Positions 1-6,884 of a stretch of DNA of 22,993 nt are shown in pieces; within the stretch, counting starts at the first letter, position 1, and each line of letters opens with the position of its first letter. The notes beneath the pieces are model-generated. The model had not been told where the DNA came from. It saw only the letters and a program-made list of their open reading frames with translations, and ran no database searches. Made by a program: the position numbers and the translations under genes. This stretch comes from Hydrogenophaga sp. (GTDB taxonomy: Bacteria; Pseudomonadota; Gammaproteobacteria; Burkholderiales; Burkholderiaceae_C): positions 1 to 22,993 of the forward strand of contig JAJNQE010000001.1 in the NCBI GenBank assembly GCA_021154985.1, given 5' to 3'.

Positions 1-882
1 CGCAAGTACATGCCCATCACCTGGATCACCTCGCTGCTGGGCACGCTGGCGCTCATCGGCACGCCGTTCTTCTCGGGCTTCTATTCCAAAGACTCCATCA
101 TCGAGGCGGTGCACTTCAGCAACCTGCCGGCGTCGGGTTTCGCGTACTTCGCGGTGCTCGCTGGCGTGTTCGTCACCTCGTTTTATTCGTTCCGCCTGTA
201 TTTCCTGGTGTTCCATGGCCAGGAGCGGTACGACCAGAACCCCGATGCCCATCACGACGATCATGGTCATCACGATGACCACGGTCATGGGCACGACGCC
301 AAGCCGCATGAATCGCCTTGGGTTGTGACGGTGCCGCTGGTGCTGCTGGCCATCCCTTCGGTGGTGATCGGCTTCATGACCATCCAGCCCATGCTGTTTG
401 GCGATTTCCTCAAGGACGCGATCACCATCAACGCTGCGGCCCACCCGGCCATGGCGAAGTTCGCCGAAATCTTCCACGGCCCGTTGGGCATGGCCACGCA
501 CGCACTGTCCACCCCGCCGCTGTACCTCGCCCTCGCCGGCGCGTTGAGCGCCTGGTACATGTACCTCATCAACCCGGCCGTGCCGGCCGCCATCGGCCGC
601 GCCTTGCGTCCGTTGGTCGTGGTGCTGGAGAACAAGTACTACCTGGACTGGTTCAACGAGAACGTGCTCGCCAAAGGCGCTCGCGGTCTGGGCATCGGTC
701 TGTGGAAGGGTGGCGATCGGGGGGTGATCGAAGGCGGTGTGGTCAACGCCAGCTGGAGGCTGGTGGGCCTGGTTTCGGGTGTGGTGCGCCGCGCGCAGAC
801 CGGCTACCTGTACCACTACGCGCTGATGATGATCGTGGGTGTGCTGCTGTTCATGACGTACTTCGTCTGGCTCGCCAAATAA
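1..882 (+). CDS. nuoL: NADH-quinone oxidoreductase subunit L, 3' part
   Basis: This is the C-terminal 293 residues of NuoL, the distal antiporter-like membrane subunit of respiratory complex I, which couples NADH oxidation to proton pumping across the inner membrane. The reading frame is open from base 1, so the start lies outside the window and roughly half of the usual protein is missing. Visible are several hydrophobic helices, the TPFFSGFYSKD segment typical of late NuoL helices, a histidine/aspartate-rich cytoplasmic or periplasmic loop (HHDDHG repeated, bases 250-297), then PHESPWVVTVPLVLLAIPS, the lateral-helix region and a last membrane helix ending in YFVWLAK. nuoM follows after 21 bases, as in standard nuo operons. 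The identification is secure; only the position relative to the true N-terminus is unknown. Confidence 0.97.
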   Translation, partial: RKYMPITWITSLLGTLALIGTPFFSGFYSKDSIIEAVHFSNLPASGFAYFAVLAGVFVTSFYSFRLYFLVFHGQERYDQNPDAHHDDHGHHDDHGHGHDAKPHESPWVVTVPLVLLAIPSVVIGFMTIQPMLFGDFLKDAITINAAAHPAMAKFAEIFHGPLGMATHALSTPPLYLALAGALSAWYMYLINPAVPAAIGRALRPLVVVLENKYYLDWFNENVLAKGARGLGIGLWKGGDRGVIEGGVVNASWRLVGLVSGVVRRAQTGYLYHYALMMIVGVLLFMTYFVWLAK

Positions 883-903
883 AACAAGAGGAAGAAGAAC
901 ATC

Positions 904-2382
904 ATGGGTTTGCTGAGCCTTGCCATCTGGACGCCCATCTTTTTTGGCGTCGTGCTGCTGGCCCTGGGCCGTGACGATCAGGCACCCATGGTGCGCTGGA
1001 TCGCGTTGGTGGGTGCTGTCGTGGGTCTCGCGGTCACGGTGCCGCTGTACACCGGTTTCCAACTCGGCACCGCTGCGCTGCAGTTCGTTGAAAAGGCCCC
1101 CTGGATCGAGGCCTTCAACATCCACTACCACCTGGGGGTGGATGGCATCTCGTTGTGGCTGGTGCTACTGACCGCGTTCATCAATGTGGTCGTGGTCGTG
1201 GCCAGCTGGGAGTCGATCACGACGCGCGTGAACCAGTACATGGGCGCCTTCCTGATCCTCTCGGGTTTGATGATCGGTGTGTTCAGTGCGCAGGACGCGA
1301 TGCTGTTCTATGTGTTCTTCGAGGCCACGCTGATTCCGATGTACCTGATCATCGGCATCTGGGGCGGCCCGAACAAGATCTACGCCGCCTTCAAGTTCTT
1401 CCTGTACACGCTGATGGGTTCGCTGCTGATGCTGGTGGCGCTCATCTACCTGTACACCGTGTCCGGTGGCAGCTTCGCGCTGGCCGACTGGTACAAGCTC
1501 CCTCTGAGCGGAACCGCACAGACCCTGCTGTTCTTCGCCTTCTTCGCGGCCTTCGCGGTCAAGGTGCCCATGTGGCCGGTGCACACCTGGCTGCCCGACG
1601 TGCACGTCGAGGCTCCCACCGGTGGCTCTGCGGTGCTGGCGGCCATCATGCTCAAGCTCGGGGCCTACGGCTTCCTGCGCTTCTCGCTGCCCATCCTGCC
1701 CGACGCTTCGCACGAATGGGCCTGGCTCATGATCGCGCTCTCGCTGGTGGCCGTGATCTACGTGGGCCTGGTGGCCATGGTCCAGCAGGACATGAAGAAG
1801 CTGGTGGCCTATTCGTCGGTGGCCCACATGGGCTTCGTCACACTCGGCTTCTTCGTTTTTAGCGACCTCGGCGTGTCGGGCGGCATCGTGCAGATGATTG
1901 CCCACGGTTTTGTGTCGGCCGCCATGTTCCTGGGCATCGGCGTGTTGTACGACCGCGTGCACTCGCGCGAAATCGCCGACTACGGCGGTGTCGTCAACAC
2001 CATGCCCAAGTTCGCCGCGTTCGCGCTGCTGTTCACCATGGCCAACTGCGGTCTGCCGGGCACCGCCGGCTTCGTGGGCGAGTGGATGGTGATCCTCGCA
2101 GCAGTCAAGGCCAACTTCTGGATCGGCCTGCTCGCCGCCTCGGCTCTGATCTTCGGTGCTGCCTATTCGTTGTGGATGTACAAGCGCGTCTACCTGGGCG
2201 CCGTGGGCAACGACAACGTGAAGAACCTGATCGACCTCAACGCGCGCGAGTTCTTCGTGATGGCGGTGCTGGCGTTGGCCGTGCTCTTCATGGGCGTGTA
2301 CCCCAAGCCTTTCACCGACGTGATGGACGCCTCCGTGGCGGAGTTGCTGCGCCACGTGGCGGTTTCCAAGTTGCCCCAGTGA
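904..2382 (+). CDS. nuoM: NADH-quinone oxidoreductase subunit M
   Basis: NuoM is a proton-translocating antiporter-like subunit of complex I in the inner membrane. The 492-residue length and about 14 hydrophobic helices match the family. Key charged residues expected for the proton path can be placed: Glu140 in FFEATLIPMYL (helix 5), Lys220 in VKVPMWPVHTWLPD (helix 7) and Lys251 in IMLKLGAYG (helix 8). The motif DVHVEAPTGGSAVLA is a NuoM hallmark. The ATG at 904 is preceded by a purine-rich AAGAGGAAG ribosome site. It sits 21 bases after nuoL and 34 bases before nuoN, so all three should be on one transcript. Confidence 0.98.
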   Translation: MGLLSLAIWTPIFFGVVLLALGRDDQAPMVRWIALVGAVVGLAVTVPLYTGFQLGTAALQFVEKAPWIEAFNIHYHLGVDGISLWLVLLTAFINVVVVVASWESITTRVNQYMGAFLILSGLMIGVFSAQDAMLFYVFFEATLIPMYLIIGIWGGPNKIYAAFKFFLYTLMGSLLMLVALIYLYTVSGGSFALADWYKLPLSGTAQTLLFFAFFAAFAVKVPMWPVHTWLPDVHVEAPTGGSAVLAAIMLKLGAYGFLRFSLPILPDASHEWAWLMIALSLVAVIYVGLVAMVQQDMKKLVAYSSVAHMGFVTLGFFVFSDLGVSGGIVQMIAHGFVSAAMFLGIGVLYDRVHSREIADYGGVVNTMPKFAAFALLFTMANCGLPGTAGFVGEWMVILAAVKANFWIGLLAASALIFGAAYSLWMYKRVYLGAVGNDNVKNLIDLNAREFFVMAVLALAVLFMGVYPKPFTDVMDASVAELLRHVAVSKLPQ

Positions 2383-2416
2383 GCCGGGCCCGCCACACGA
2401 CACAAGAGAACGAACA

Positions 2417-3913
2417 ATGATTGACAAGCTCAGCTGGGTCGCGGCCTACCCTGAAATCCTCCTGCTGACGATGGCCTGCGTGATCGCGCTGGCCGATCTG
2501 ACGGTGAAGTCGCCCTTGCGCGGTGCGACCTATGTGCTCACGCTGCTCTCGCTGGGCGCGGTCGCCGTTTTGCTCGCCATGGCGGCGTCCTCCGGTACCA
2601 CCACCCTGGGTTTCGGCGGCATGATTGTCAGCGACCCCATGGGCAACTGGCTCAAATGTTTCGCCACCATCGCCATGATGGTGACGCTGGTCTACGGCCG
2701 TGGCTATGCAGGCCAGCGCGACATGCTGCGTGGCGGCGAGATGTTCACCTTGTCCATGTTCGCGCTGCTGGGCATGTTCGTCATGATCTCGGGCCACAAC
2801 TTCCTGGTCATCTACCTCGGTCTGGAATTGCTCACGCTCTCCAGCTACGCGCTGGTGGCTTTGCGCCGCGACGACCTGCAGGCCACCGAAGCGGCCATGA
2901 AGTACTTCGTGCTGGGTGCGCTGGCCAGCGGTTTCCTGCTCTACGGCCTGTCCATGGTCTACGGCGCCACCGGCTCGCTGGCGCTGCCCGAGGTGATGCA
3001 GGCCATCGCCGGCGGTGAAGCCACGCTCAAAGGCTCTGCCCAGGTGCTCACGCTCGGCCTCGTGTTCGTGGTGGCCGGCCTCGCGTTCAAGCTGGGCGTG
3101 GTGCCGTTCCACATGTGGGTGCCCGACGTGTACCACGGTGCCCCCACCGCCATCACCCTCATGATCGGTGGCGCACCCAAGCTCGCGGCTTTTGCCATCG
3201 TGATCCGCCTCCTGGTTGAAGGCTTGCAGCCACTCGCGTTCGACTGGCAGCAGATGCTCGCGGTGCTGGCCGTCATGTCGCTGCTCGTGGGCAACTTCGC
3301 TGCGATTGCGCAGACCAACCTCAAGCGCATGCTGGCGTTCTCCACCATCGCGCAGATGGGTTTCATGCTGCTCGGCCTGCTCGCGGGCGTGGTCGAAGGC
3401 GACACCAGCAACATGGCCAACGCTTACGGCTCGTCCATGTTCTACGTGATCACCTATGTGCTCACCACACTGGCGACCTTCGGCGTGATCCTGCTGCTCT
3501 CGCGCAGCGGTTTTGAGTCCGAGAACATCAGCGACCTGGCCGGCCTGAACCAGCGCAGCCCGCTGTACGCCGGTGTCATGGCGATCTGCATGTTTTCGCT
3601 CGCCGGCGTGCCGCCGCTGGTGGGCTTCTACGCCAAGCTGTCCGTGCTCCAGGCGCTGCTGGCCTCCGGCGCAGCGTTCTTCGTCGGCCTGGCGGTGTTC
3701 GCGGTGATCATGTCGCTGATCGGTGCGTTCTACTACCTGCGCCTGGTCAAGGTCATGTACTTCGACGCGCCCACGCAGACGGCCGATATCGAGGCCGGTC
3801 TGGATGCCCGTTCGGTGCTGTCGGTCAACGGTGCCTTGGTGCTGGTGCTGGGCATCCTGCCGGGCGGTCTCATGGCGCTTTGCGCGCAGGCTGTGGCAGC
3901 GATGCTTGCCTGA
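2417..3913 (+). CDS. nuoN: NADH-quinone oxidoreductase subunit N
   Basis: NuoN is the third antiporter-like proton-pumping subunit of complex I. The protein has 498 residues and about 14 membrane helices. Glu137 in LGLELLTLSSYAL and Lys225 in FKLGVVPFHMWVPDVYHGAPT occupy the places of the conserved helix 5 glutamate and helix 7 lysine. The start at 2417 follows an AAGAGAACG ribosome site and gives the normal short N-terminus before helix 1. It ends the canonical nuo gene set; the following small genes continue on the same strand with short gaps. Confidence 0.98.
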   Translation: MIDKLSWVAAYPEILLLTMACVIALADLTVKSPLRGATYVLTLLSLGAVAVLLAMAASSGTTTLGFGGMIVSDPMGNWLKCFATIAMMVTLVYGRGYAGQRDMLRGGEMFTLSMFALLGMFVMISGHNFLVIYLGLELLTLSSYALVALRRDDLQATEAAMKYFVLGALASGFLLYGLSMVYGATGSLALPEVMQAIAGGEATLKGSAQVLTLGLVFVVAGLAFKLGVVPFHMWVPDVYHGAPTAITLMIGGAPKLAAFAIVIRLLVEGLQPLAFDWQQMLAVLAVMSLLVGNFAAIAQTNLKRMLAFSTIAQMGFMLLGLLAGVVEGDTSNMANAYGSSMFYVITYVLTTLATFGVILLLSRSGFESENISDLAGLNQRSPLYAGVMAICMFSLAGVPPLVGFYAKLSVLQALLASGAAFFVGLAVFAVIMSLIGAFYYLRLVKVMYFDAPTQTADIEAGLDARSVLSVNGALVLVLGILPGGLMALCAQAVAAMLA

Positions 3914-3970
3914 TGCTTGTGGCCCCGGTTCGGTGAACTTCACCGGTGGGGCTGGCTCACACACCCCACC

Positions 3971-4270
3971 ATGAACCAAAGCTTTTCTGTCTGGCTGGTG
4001 CTGGCCGCCGCGCTGGTGGCCGCCAACCTGCCCTTCATCAACGAACGCTGGCTGGCGGTCGTTCCACGCAGCCTGCCCAAGACGCTGTGGATCCGGCTGG
4101 CCGAGATGGTGTTGCTGTACTTCATCGTCGGTGGTTTCGGCCTCGCGCTGGAGCAGCGCGCCGGGCAGATCGCGCCGCAGGGCTGGGAGTTCTACGCCAC
4201 CACCGGCGCGCTCTTCATCACGCTGGCTTTCCCGGGTTTCGTCTACCGCTATCTCTACCGCCACCGGTGA
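3971..4270 (+). CDS. DUF2818 family small membrane protein
   Basis: This 99-residue protein begins MNQSFSVWLVLAAALV and has three probable membrane helices at about residues 5-22, 42-60 and 72-94, with basic ends (RYLYRHR). It resembles the DUF2818 family, which as I recall is largely confined to Burkholderiales and is found directly after nuoN. No biochemical role is established that I know of. Position in the nuo operon, 57 bases after nuoN and 4 bases before the Nudix gene, suggests co-expression with complex I, so an accessory or assembly role is an inference only. The ATG at 3971 was chosen because it starts immediately before helix 1; an in-frame upstream extension to 3917 would add a hydrophilic, unconvincing leader. 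Confidence 0.85.
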   Translation: MNQSFSVWLVLAAALVAANLPFINERWLAVVPRSLPKTLWIRLAEMVLLYFIVGGFGLALEQRAGQIAPQGWEFYATTGALFITLAFPGFVYRYLYRHR

Positions 4271-4274
4271 TGTC

Positions 4275-4880
4275 ATGGGTGATGCCCACCTGATCGAAAC
4301 ACCCCTGTCGCGAACCGAGCTGTTGCGCGGCAGCTTCCTGCATGTGGTGCGCGACACCGTGCGCCTGCCCAGTGGCGACCAGGCCACGCGCGAGTATGTG
4401 TTGCACCCGGGTGCGGTCATGGTGATCGGACTGTTGGACGACGGCCGTGTGGTGCTGGAGCGCCAGTACCGCCACCCCATGCAGGCGGTGATGATCGAAT
4501 TTCCGGCGGGCAAGCTCGACGCAGGCGAAGACAGCCTCGTGTGTGCGCAGCGTGAACTGCTGGAAGAAACGGGTTACAGCGCCCGCGAATGGGCCTTTGC
4601 AGGGCGCCTGGCCCCCACCGTGGCGTACTCGGACGAGACCATCGACATCTGGTTCGCGCGTGGCCTCACGCTGGGGGAGCGCCAGCTCGACGATGGTGAG
4701 TTCCTTGATGTGTTCACCGCCACGCCCGCCGAGCTGCGCGCCTGGTGCTTCAGCGGCGACGTGATCGACTGCAAGACGCTGGTCGGATCGATGTGGTTGC
4801 AGAACGTGCAGAGTGGCGAATGGCAGCTGGCCTGGGAAACCACGATGGCAGCACCTGTGGCGGGAGCACCCACCCCATGA
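4275..4880 (+). CDS. Nudix hydrolase, ADP-ribose pyrophosphatase type
   Basis: A 201-residue cytoplasmic Nudix hydrolase, expected to split a nucleoside diphosphate linked to another group with Mg2+; ADP-ribose is the most likely substrate. A complete Nudix box lies at residues 79-101: G79-x5-E85-x7-R93-E94-x2-E97-E98-x-G100, preceded by EFPAGK, which is typical of the ADP-ribose pyrophosphatase branch. The ATG at 4275 begins 4 bases after the DUF2818 stop and gives a sensible N-terminus; upstream sequence in this frame is a shadow of the DUF2818 gene. Its stop overlaps the start of the next gene (ATGA), implying translational coupling. Being beside nuo genes hints at NAD(H) metabolite housekeeping, but this is inference and the exact substrate cannot be read from sequence. 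Confidence 0.92.
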   Translation: MGDAHLIETPLSRTELLRGSFLHVVRDTVRLPSGDQATREYVLHPGAVMVIGLLDDGRVVLERQYRHPMQAVMIEFPAGKLDAGEDSLVCAQRELLEETGYSAREWAFAGRLAPTVAYSDETIDIWFARGLTLGERQLDDGEFLDVFTATPAELRAWCFSGDVIDCKTLVGSMWLQNVQSGEWQLAWETTMAAPVAGAPTP

Positions 4881-5344
4881 AAGTGCTCAACCTGCAATGC
4901 GCCCAGCAGCATCAATTCGAGGGCTGGTTCGGCTCTGAAGACGACTTCGTGAGCCAGCTCGGTCGTGGTCTGGTGGCTTGTCCGTTGTGTGGCGACGTGC
5001 ACATCCAGAAGAAGCTGTCGGCGCCTCGGCTCAATTTGCGCTCAAGCCGCCAGGCAGCGGACGCGCCCACCAGCGCGTCCGTGCCCATGAGCAACCACAC
5101 GCAAAGTCCAGAGCTCGCGGCCTTGCAGGCGCGCATGCTCATGGCCTTGCGCGAGGTGGTGGCGAACACCGAAGACGTGGGTGACCGCTTTGCCGGTGTC
5201 GCCCGTGCCATGCACCACGGCGAGGTGGAGCGTCGCAACATCCGTGGGCAGGCCAGCCCGCAGGAAGCGCTGGAGATGATGGAAGAGGGCATTGAGGTGA
5301 TCGCTCTCCCGGCGTTGCCATCCATCAAGGAAACGCTGCAGTAG
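4877..5344 (+). CDS. DUF1178 family zinc-ribbon-like protein
   Basis: A 155-residue cytoplasmic protein starting MKVLNLQCAQQHQFEGWF, which matches the DUF1178 family. Cys8, His12, Cys35 and Cys38 (the last two as CPLCG) form a plausible N-terminal zinc or metal knuckle. The middle (about 50-80) is low in order and rich in Ser/Ala, and the C-terminal half is helical with the ending IEVIALPALPSIKETL. Its function is unknown to me. The ATG overlaps the Nudix stop by four bases, so the two are coupled, and this is probably the last gene of the nuo-linked transcript, since the next gene is on the opposite strand. Confidence 0.88.
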   Translation: MKVLNLQCAQQHQFEGWFGSEDDFVSQLGRGLVACPLCGDVHIQKKLSAPRLNLRSSRQAADAPTSASVPMSNHTQSPELAALQARMLMALREVVANTEDVGDRFAGVARAMHHGEVERRNIRGQASPQEALEMMEEGIEVIALPALPSIKETLQ

Positions 5345-5407
5345 ATGAGGGTCTACCCTCCAAGCGCCGACGGCGCGCCAGAGAGGGGGAAGCCGCGCAG
5401 GGGGGCG
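5345..5407. repeat. GC-rich inverted-repeat element between convergent genes
   Basis: The 63 bases between DUF1178 and the convergent gdhA hold nested symmetry: GAGGGT-CT-ACCCTC at 5347-5360, GCGCC-GAC-GGCGC at 5364-5376, and a wider pairing of CCCTC (5356-5360) with GAGGG (5383-5387). From memory, Comamonadaceae genomes carry an interspersed element of this flavour (CCCTCCAAG...GAGGGGGAAGCCGCGCAGGGGGG) at gene ends. It could act as a bidirectional terminator. No T-run follows, so a simple intrinsic terminator is not shown. Confidence 0.5.
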
Positions 5408-6739
5408 TTACGGATACAACCCGCGCAGGTCGCGCGCGTGCAGGATGCGCTTGCAGGCCACGATGAAGGTCGCCGTGCGCAGGCTCACCTTGTTCTCGTC
5501 GGCCACCTGCCACACGGCCGCGAAGGCGTCCTTCATGATCTTCACCAGGCGGGCATTGATCTCGTCCTCGCTCCAGAAGAAGCTGGAGAAGTCTTGCACC
5601 CACTCGAAGTAGCTCACCGTCACACCACCGGCGTTGGCGATCACGTCGGGCAGCACCAGCACATTTCGCTCGTGCAGGATGTCATCGGCTTGCGGCGTGG
5701 TGGGGCCGTTGGCACCCTCGATCACCATGCGGGCCTGGATGCGACCGGCGTTGGCTTCCGTGATCTGCGATTCGAGCGCGGCCGGGATCAGGATGTCGCA
5801 CGGCACGTCCCAAAAGGCGTCGTTGTCGATCACCTCGGCGCCCGTGAAGCCGGCCACCGAGCCGACCTGGGCGACATGGGCCAGCAGGGCGGGCACGTCC
5901 AGCCCGGCTTCGCGGTAGATGGTGCCACCGTGGTCCTGCACCGCCACCACCTTGGCTCCCGCCTCGGCAAACAGCTTGCCAGCCACACCGCCGACATTGC
6001 CAAAGCCCTGCACGGCCACGCGCGCGCTGGGTACATCGAGCCCGATGCGGCGGGCCGCTTCCACGCCCACAGTAAACACGCCGCGGCCAGTGGCCTCGCG
6101 ACGGCCCAGTGAGCCGCCCAGGTCCACTGGTTTGCCGGTGACAACGCCGGTGGCCGTCGACCCTTCGTTCATCGAGTACGTGTCCATCATCCAGGCCATG
6201 ATCTGTTCGTTGGTGTTCACGTCCGGCGCCGGGATGTCCTTGGTCGGGCCGATGATGATGCCGATCTCGCTGGTGTAGCGGCGGGTCACGCGCTCGAGTT
6301 CGCCGAGGGTGAGCTGGCGCGGGTCGACGCGGATGCCGCCTTTGGCTCCGCCGTAGGGCACGTTCACCGCCGCGTTCTTGATCGACATCCAGGCCGACAG
6401 CGCCATCACCTCGGACAGGGTGACGTCCTGGTGGAAGCGCACGCCGCCCTTGCCTGGCCCGCGCGAAGTGTTGTGCTGCACGCGGTAGCCCTCGAAGTGG
6501 GCGACCGAGCCGTTGTCCAGGTGGATCGGCACATCGACGATCAGGGTGCGCTTGGGGCGCTTGAGGGTGTCGACCCAGCGCGCGAGCGGGCCGAGGTAGG
6601 GCGTGACGCGGTCCACCTGCTGAAGGTAGATGCCCCAGGGGCCGAGATGGTTCGGGTCCAGGTAGGACGGCAGGGCTTGGGTGAAGACGGCCGGGGCGCT
6701 GGTGGCGCTGCCGCCTGCGGAGGGCGAGTTGGTCGACAT
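5408..6739 (-). CDS. gdhA: Glu/Leu/Phe/Val family dehydrogenase, probably glutamate dehydrogenase
   Basis: A 443-residue cytoplasmic enzyme expected to interconvert glutamate and 2-oxoglutarate plus ammonia with NAD(P). The N-terminal dimerisation domain contains RGPGKGGVRFH (Lys97) and the catalytic PYGGAKGGIRVDP (Lys133), followed by PAPDVNT (Asp173). The Rossmann domain has VQGFGNVGG at residues 243-251, the dinucleotide-binding glycine pattern. The length and the initial tail followed by YLDPNHLGPWGIYLQQVDRV are usual for bacterial hexameric enzymes of this type. Leucine or other amino acid dehydrogenases share the fold, but the size and the lysine motifs favour glutamate. The start ATG has an AAGGA ribosome site six to seven bases ahead. 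It reads towards DUF1178 and lies 145 bases after the exporter gene. Confidence 0.93.
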   Translation of the reverse strand: MSTNSPSAGGSATSAPAVFTQALPSYLDPNHLGPWGIYLQQVDRVTPYLGPLARWVDTLKRPKRTLIVDVPIHLDNGSVAHFEGYRVQHNTSRGPGKGGVRFHQDVTLSEVMALSAWMSIKNAAVNVPYGGAKGGIRVDPRQLTLGELERVTRRYTSEIGIIIGPTKDIPAPDVNTNEQIMAWMMDTYSMNEGSTATGVVTGKPVDLGGSLGRREATGRGVFTVGVEAARRIGLDVPSARVAVQGFGNVGGVAGKLFAEAGAKVVAVQDHGGTIYREAGLDVPALLAHVAQVGSVAGFTGAEVIDNDAFWDVPCDILIPAALESQITEANAGRIQARMVIEGANGPTTPQADDILHERNVLVLPDVIANAGGVTVSYFEWVQDFSSFFWSEDEINARLVKIMKDAFAAVWQVADENKVSLRTATFIVACKRILHARDLRGLYP

Positions 6740-6787
6740 GGGGTTTCCTTGTGGGTGTGCGGCCCATGCGCTGGACCAGCAACCACA

Positions 6788-6817
6788 AGCTTACGGAGCC
6801 GGACTCACACTGTCCAA
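6788..6817 (-). promoter_or_regulatory. Candidate gdhA promoter
   Basis: Read on the minus strand, TTGGAC (6817-6812) is followed after 18 bases by TAAGCT (6793-6788), about 50 bases before the gdhA start. The -10 match is weak, so this is a candidate only. A perfect inverted repeat, CGCAATG-C-CATTGCG at 6821-6835, sits immediately upstream and could be a regulator site. Confidence 0.3.
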
Positions 6818-6834
6818 GGCCGCAATGCCATTGC

Positions 6835-6871
6835 GCCATGCATTCGGCGCATGATCAGCGCGGTGCATGGC
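6835..6871 (-). terminator. Nested hairpin after the exporter gene
   Basis: Arms GCCATGCA (6835-6842) and TGCATGGC (6864-6871) are perfect inverted repeats, and inside them GCGC-ATGATCA-GCGC (6847-6861) pairs again. The structure lies 13 bases downstream of the exporter stop on the minus strand, in terminator position. There is no U-run, so it may be a Rho-dependent end, an mRNA-protecting stem or a DNA-level site for gdhA control. Confidence 0.45.
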
Positions 6872-6884
6872 GGGCGCGCGGGCC

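Noticed and set aside
1165..2427. 420-codon minus-strand frame opposite nuoM
   Set aside because: Antisense to a fully conserved complex I subunit and of shadow-like composition.
3920..3950. Small inverted repeat CGGTGA-ACT-TCACCG between nuoN and DUF2818 as a terminator
   Set aside because: Short stem with no U-run, within a tightly packed same-strand gene series; probably not a stop to transcription.
2312..4513. 733-codon open frame on the minus strand across nuoN, DUF2818 and Nudix genes
   Set aside because: Its product is rich in His, Gln, Arg and Glu with no recognisable domain, and it lies antisense to well-identified genes; it is a GC-rich codon shadow.
5345..6112. 255-codon plus-strand frame opposite gdhA
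   Set aside because: Starts inside the inverted-repeat spacer and runs antisense to the glutamate dehydrogenase; no motif.
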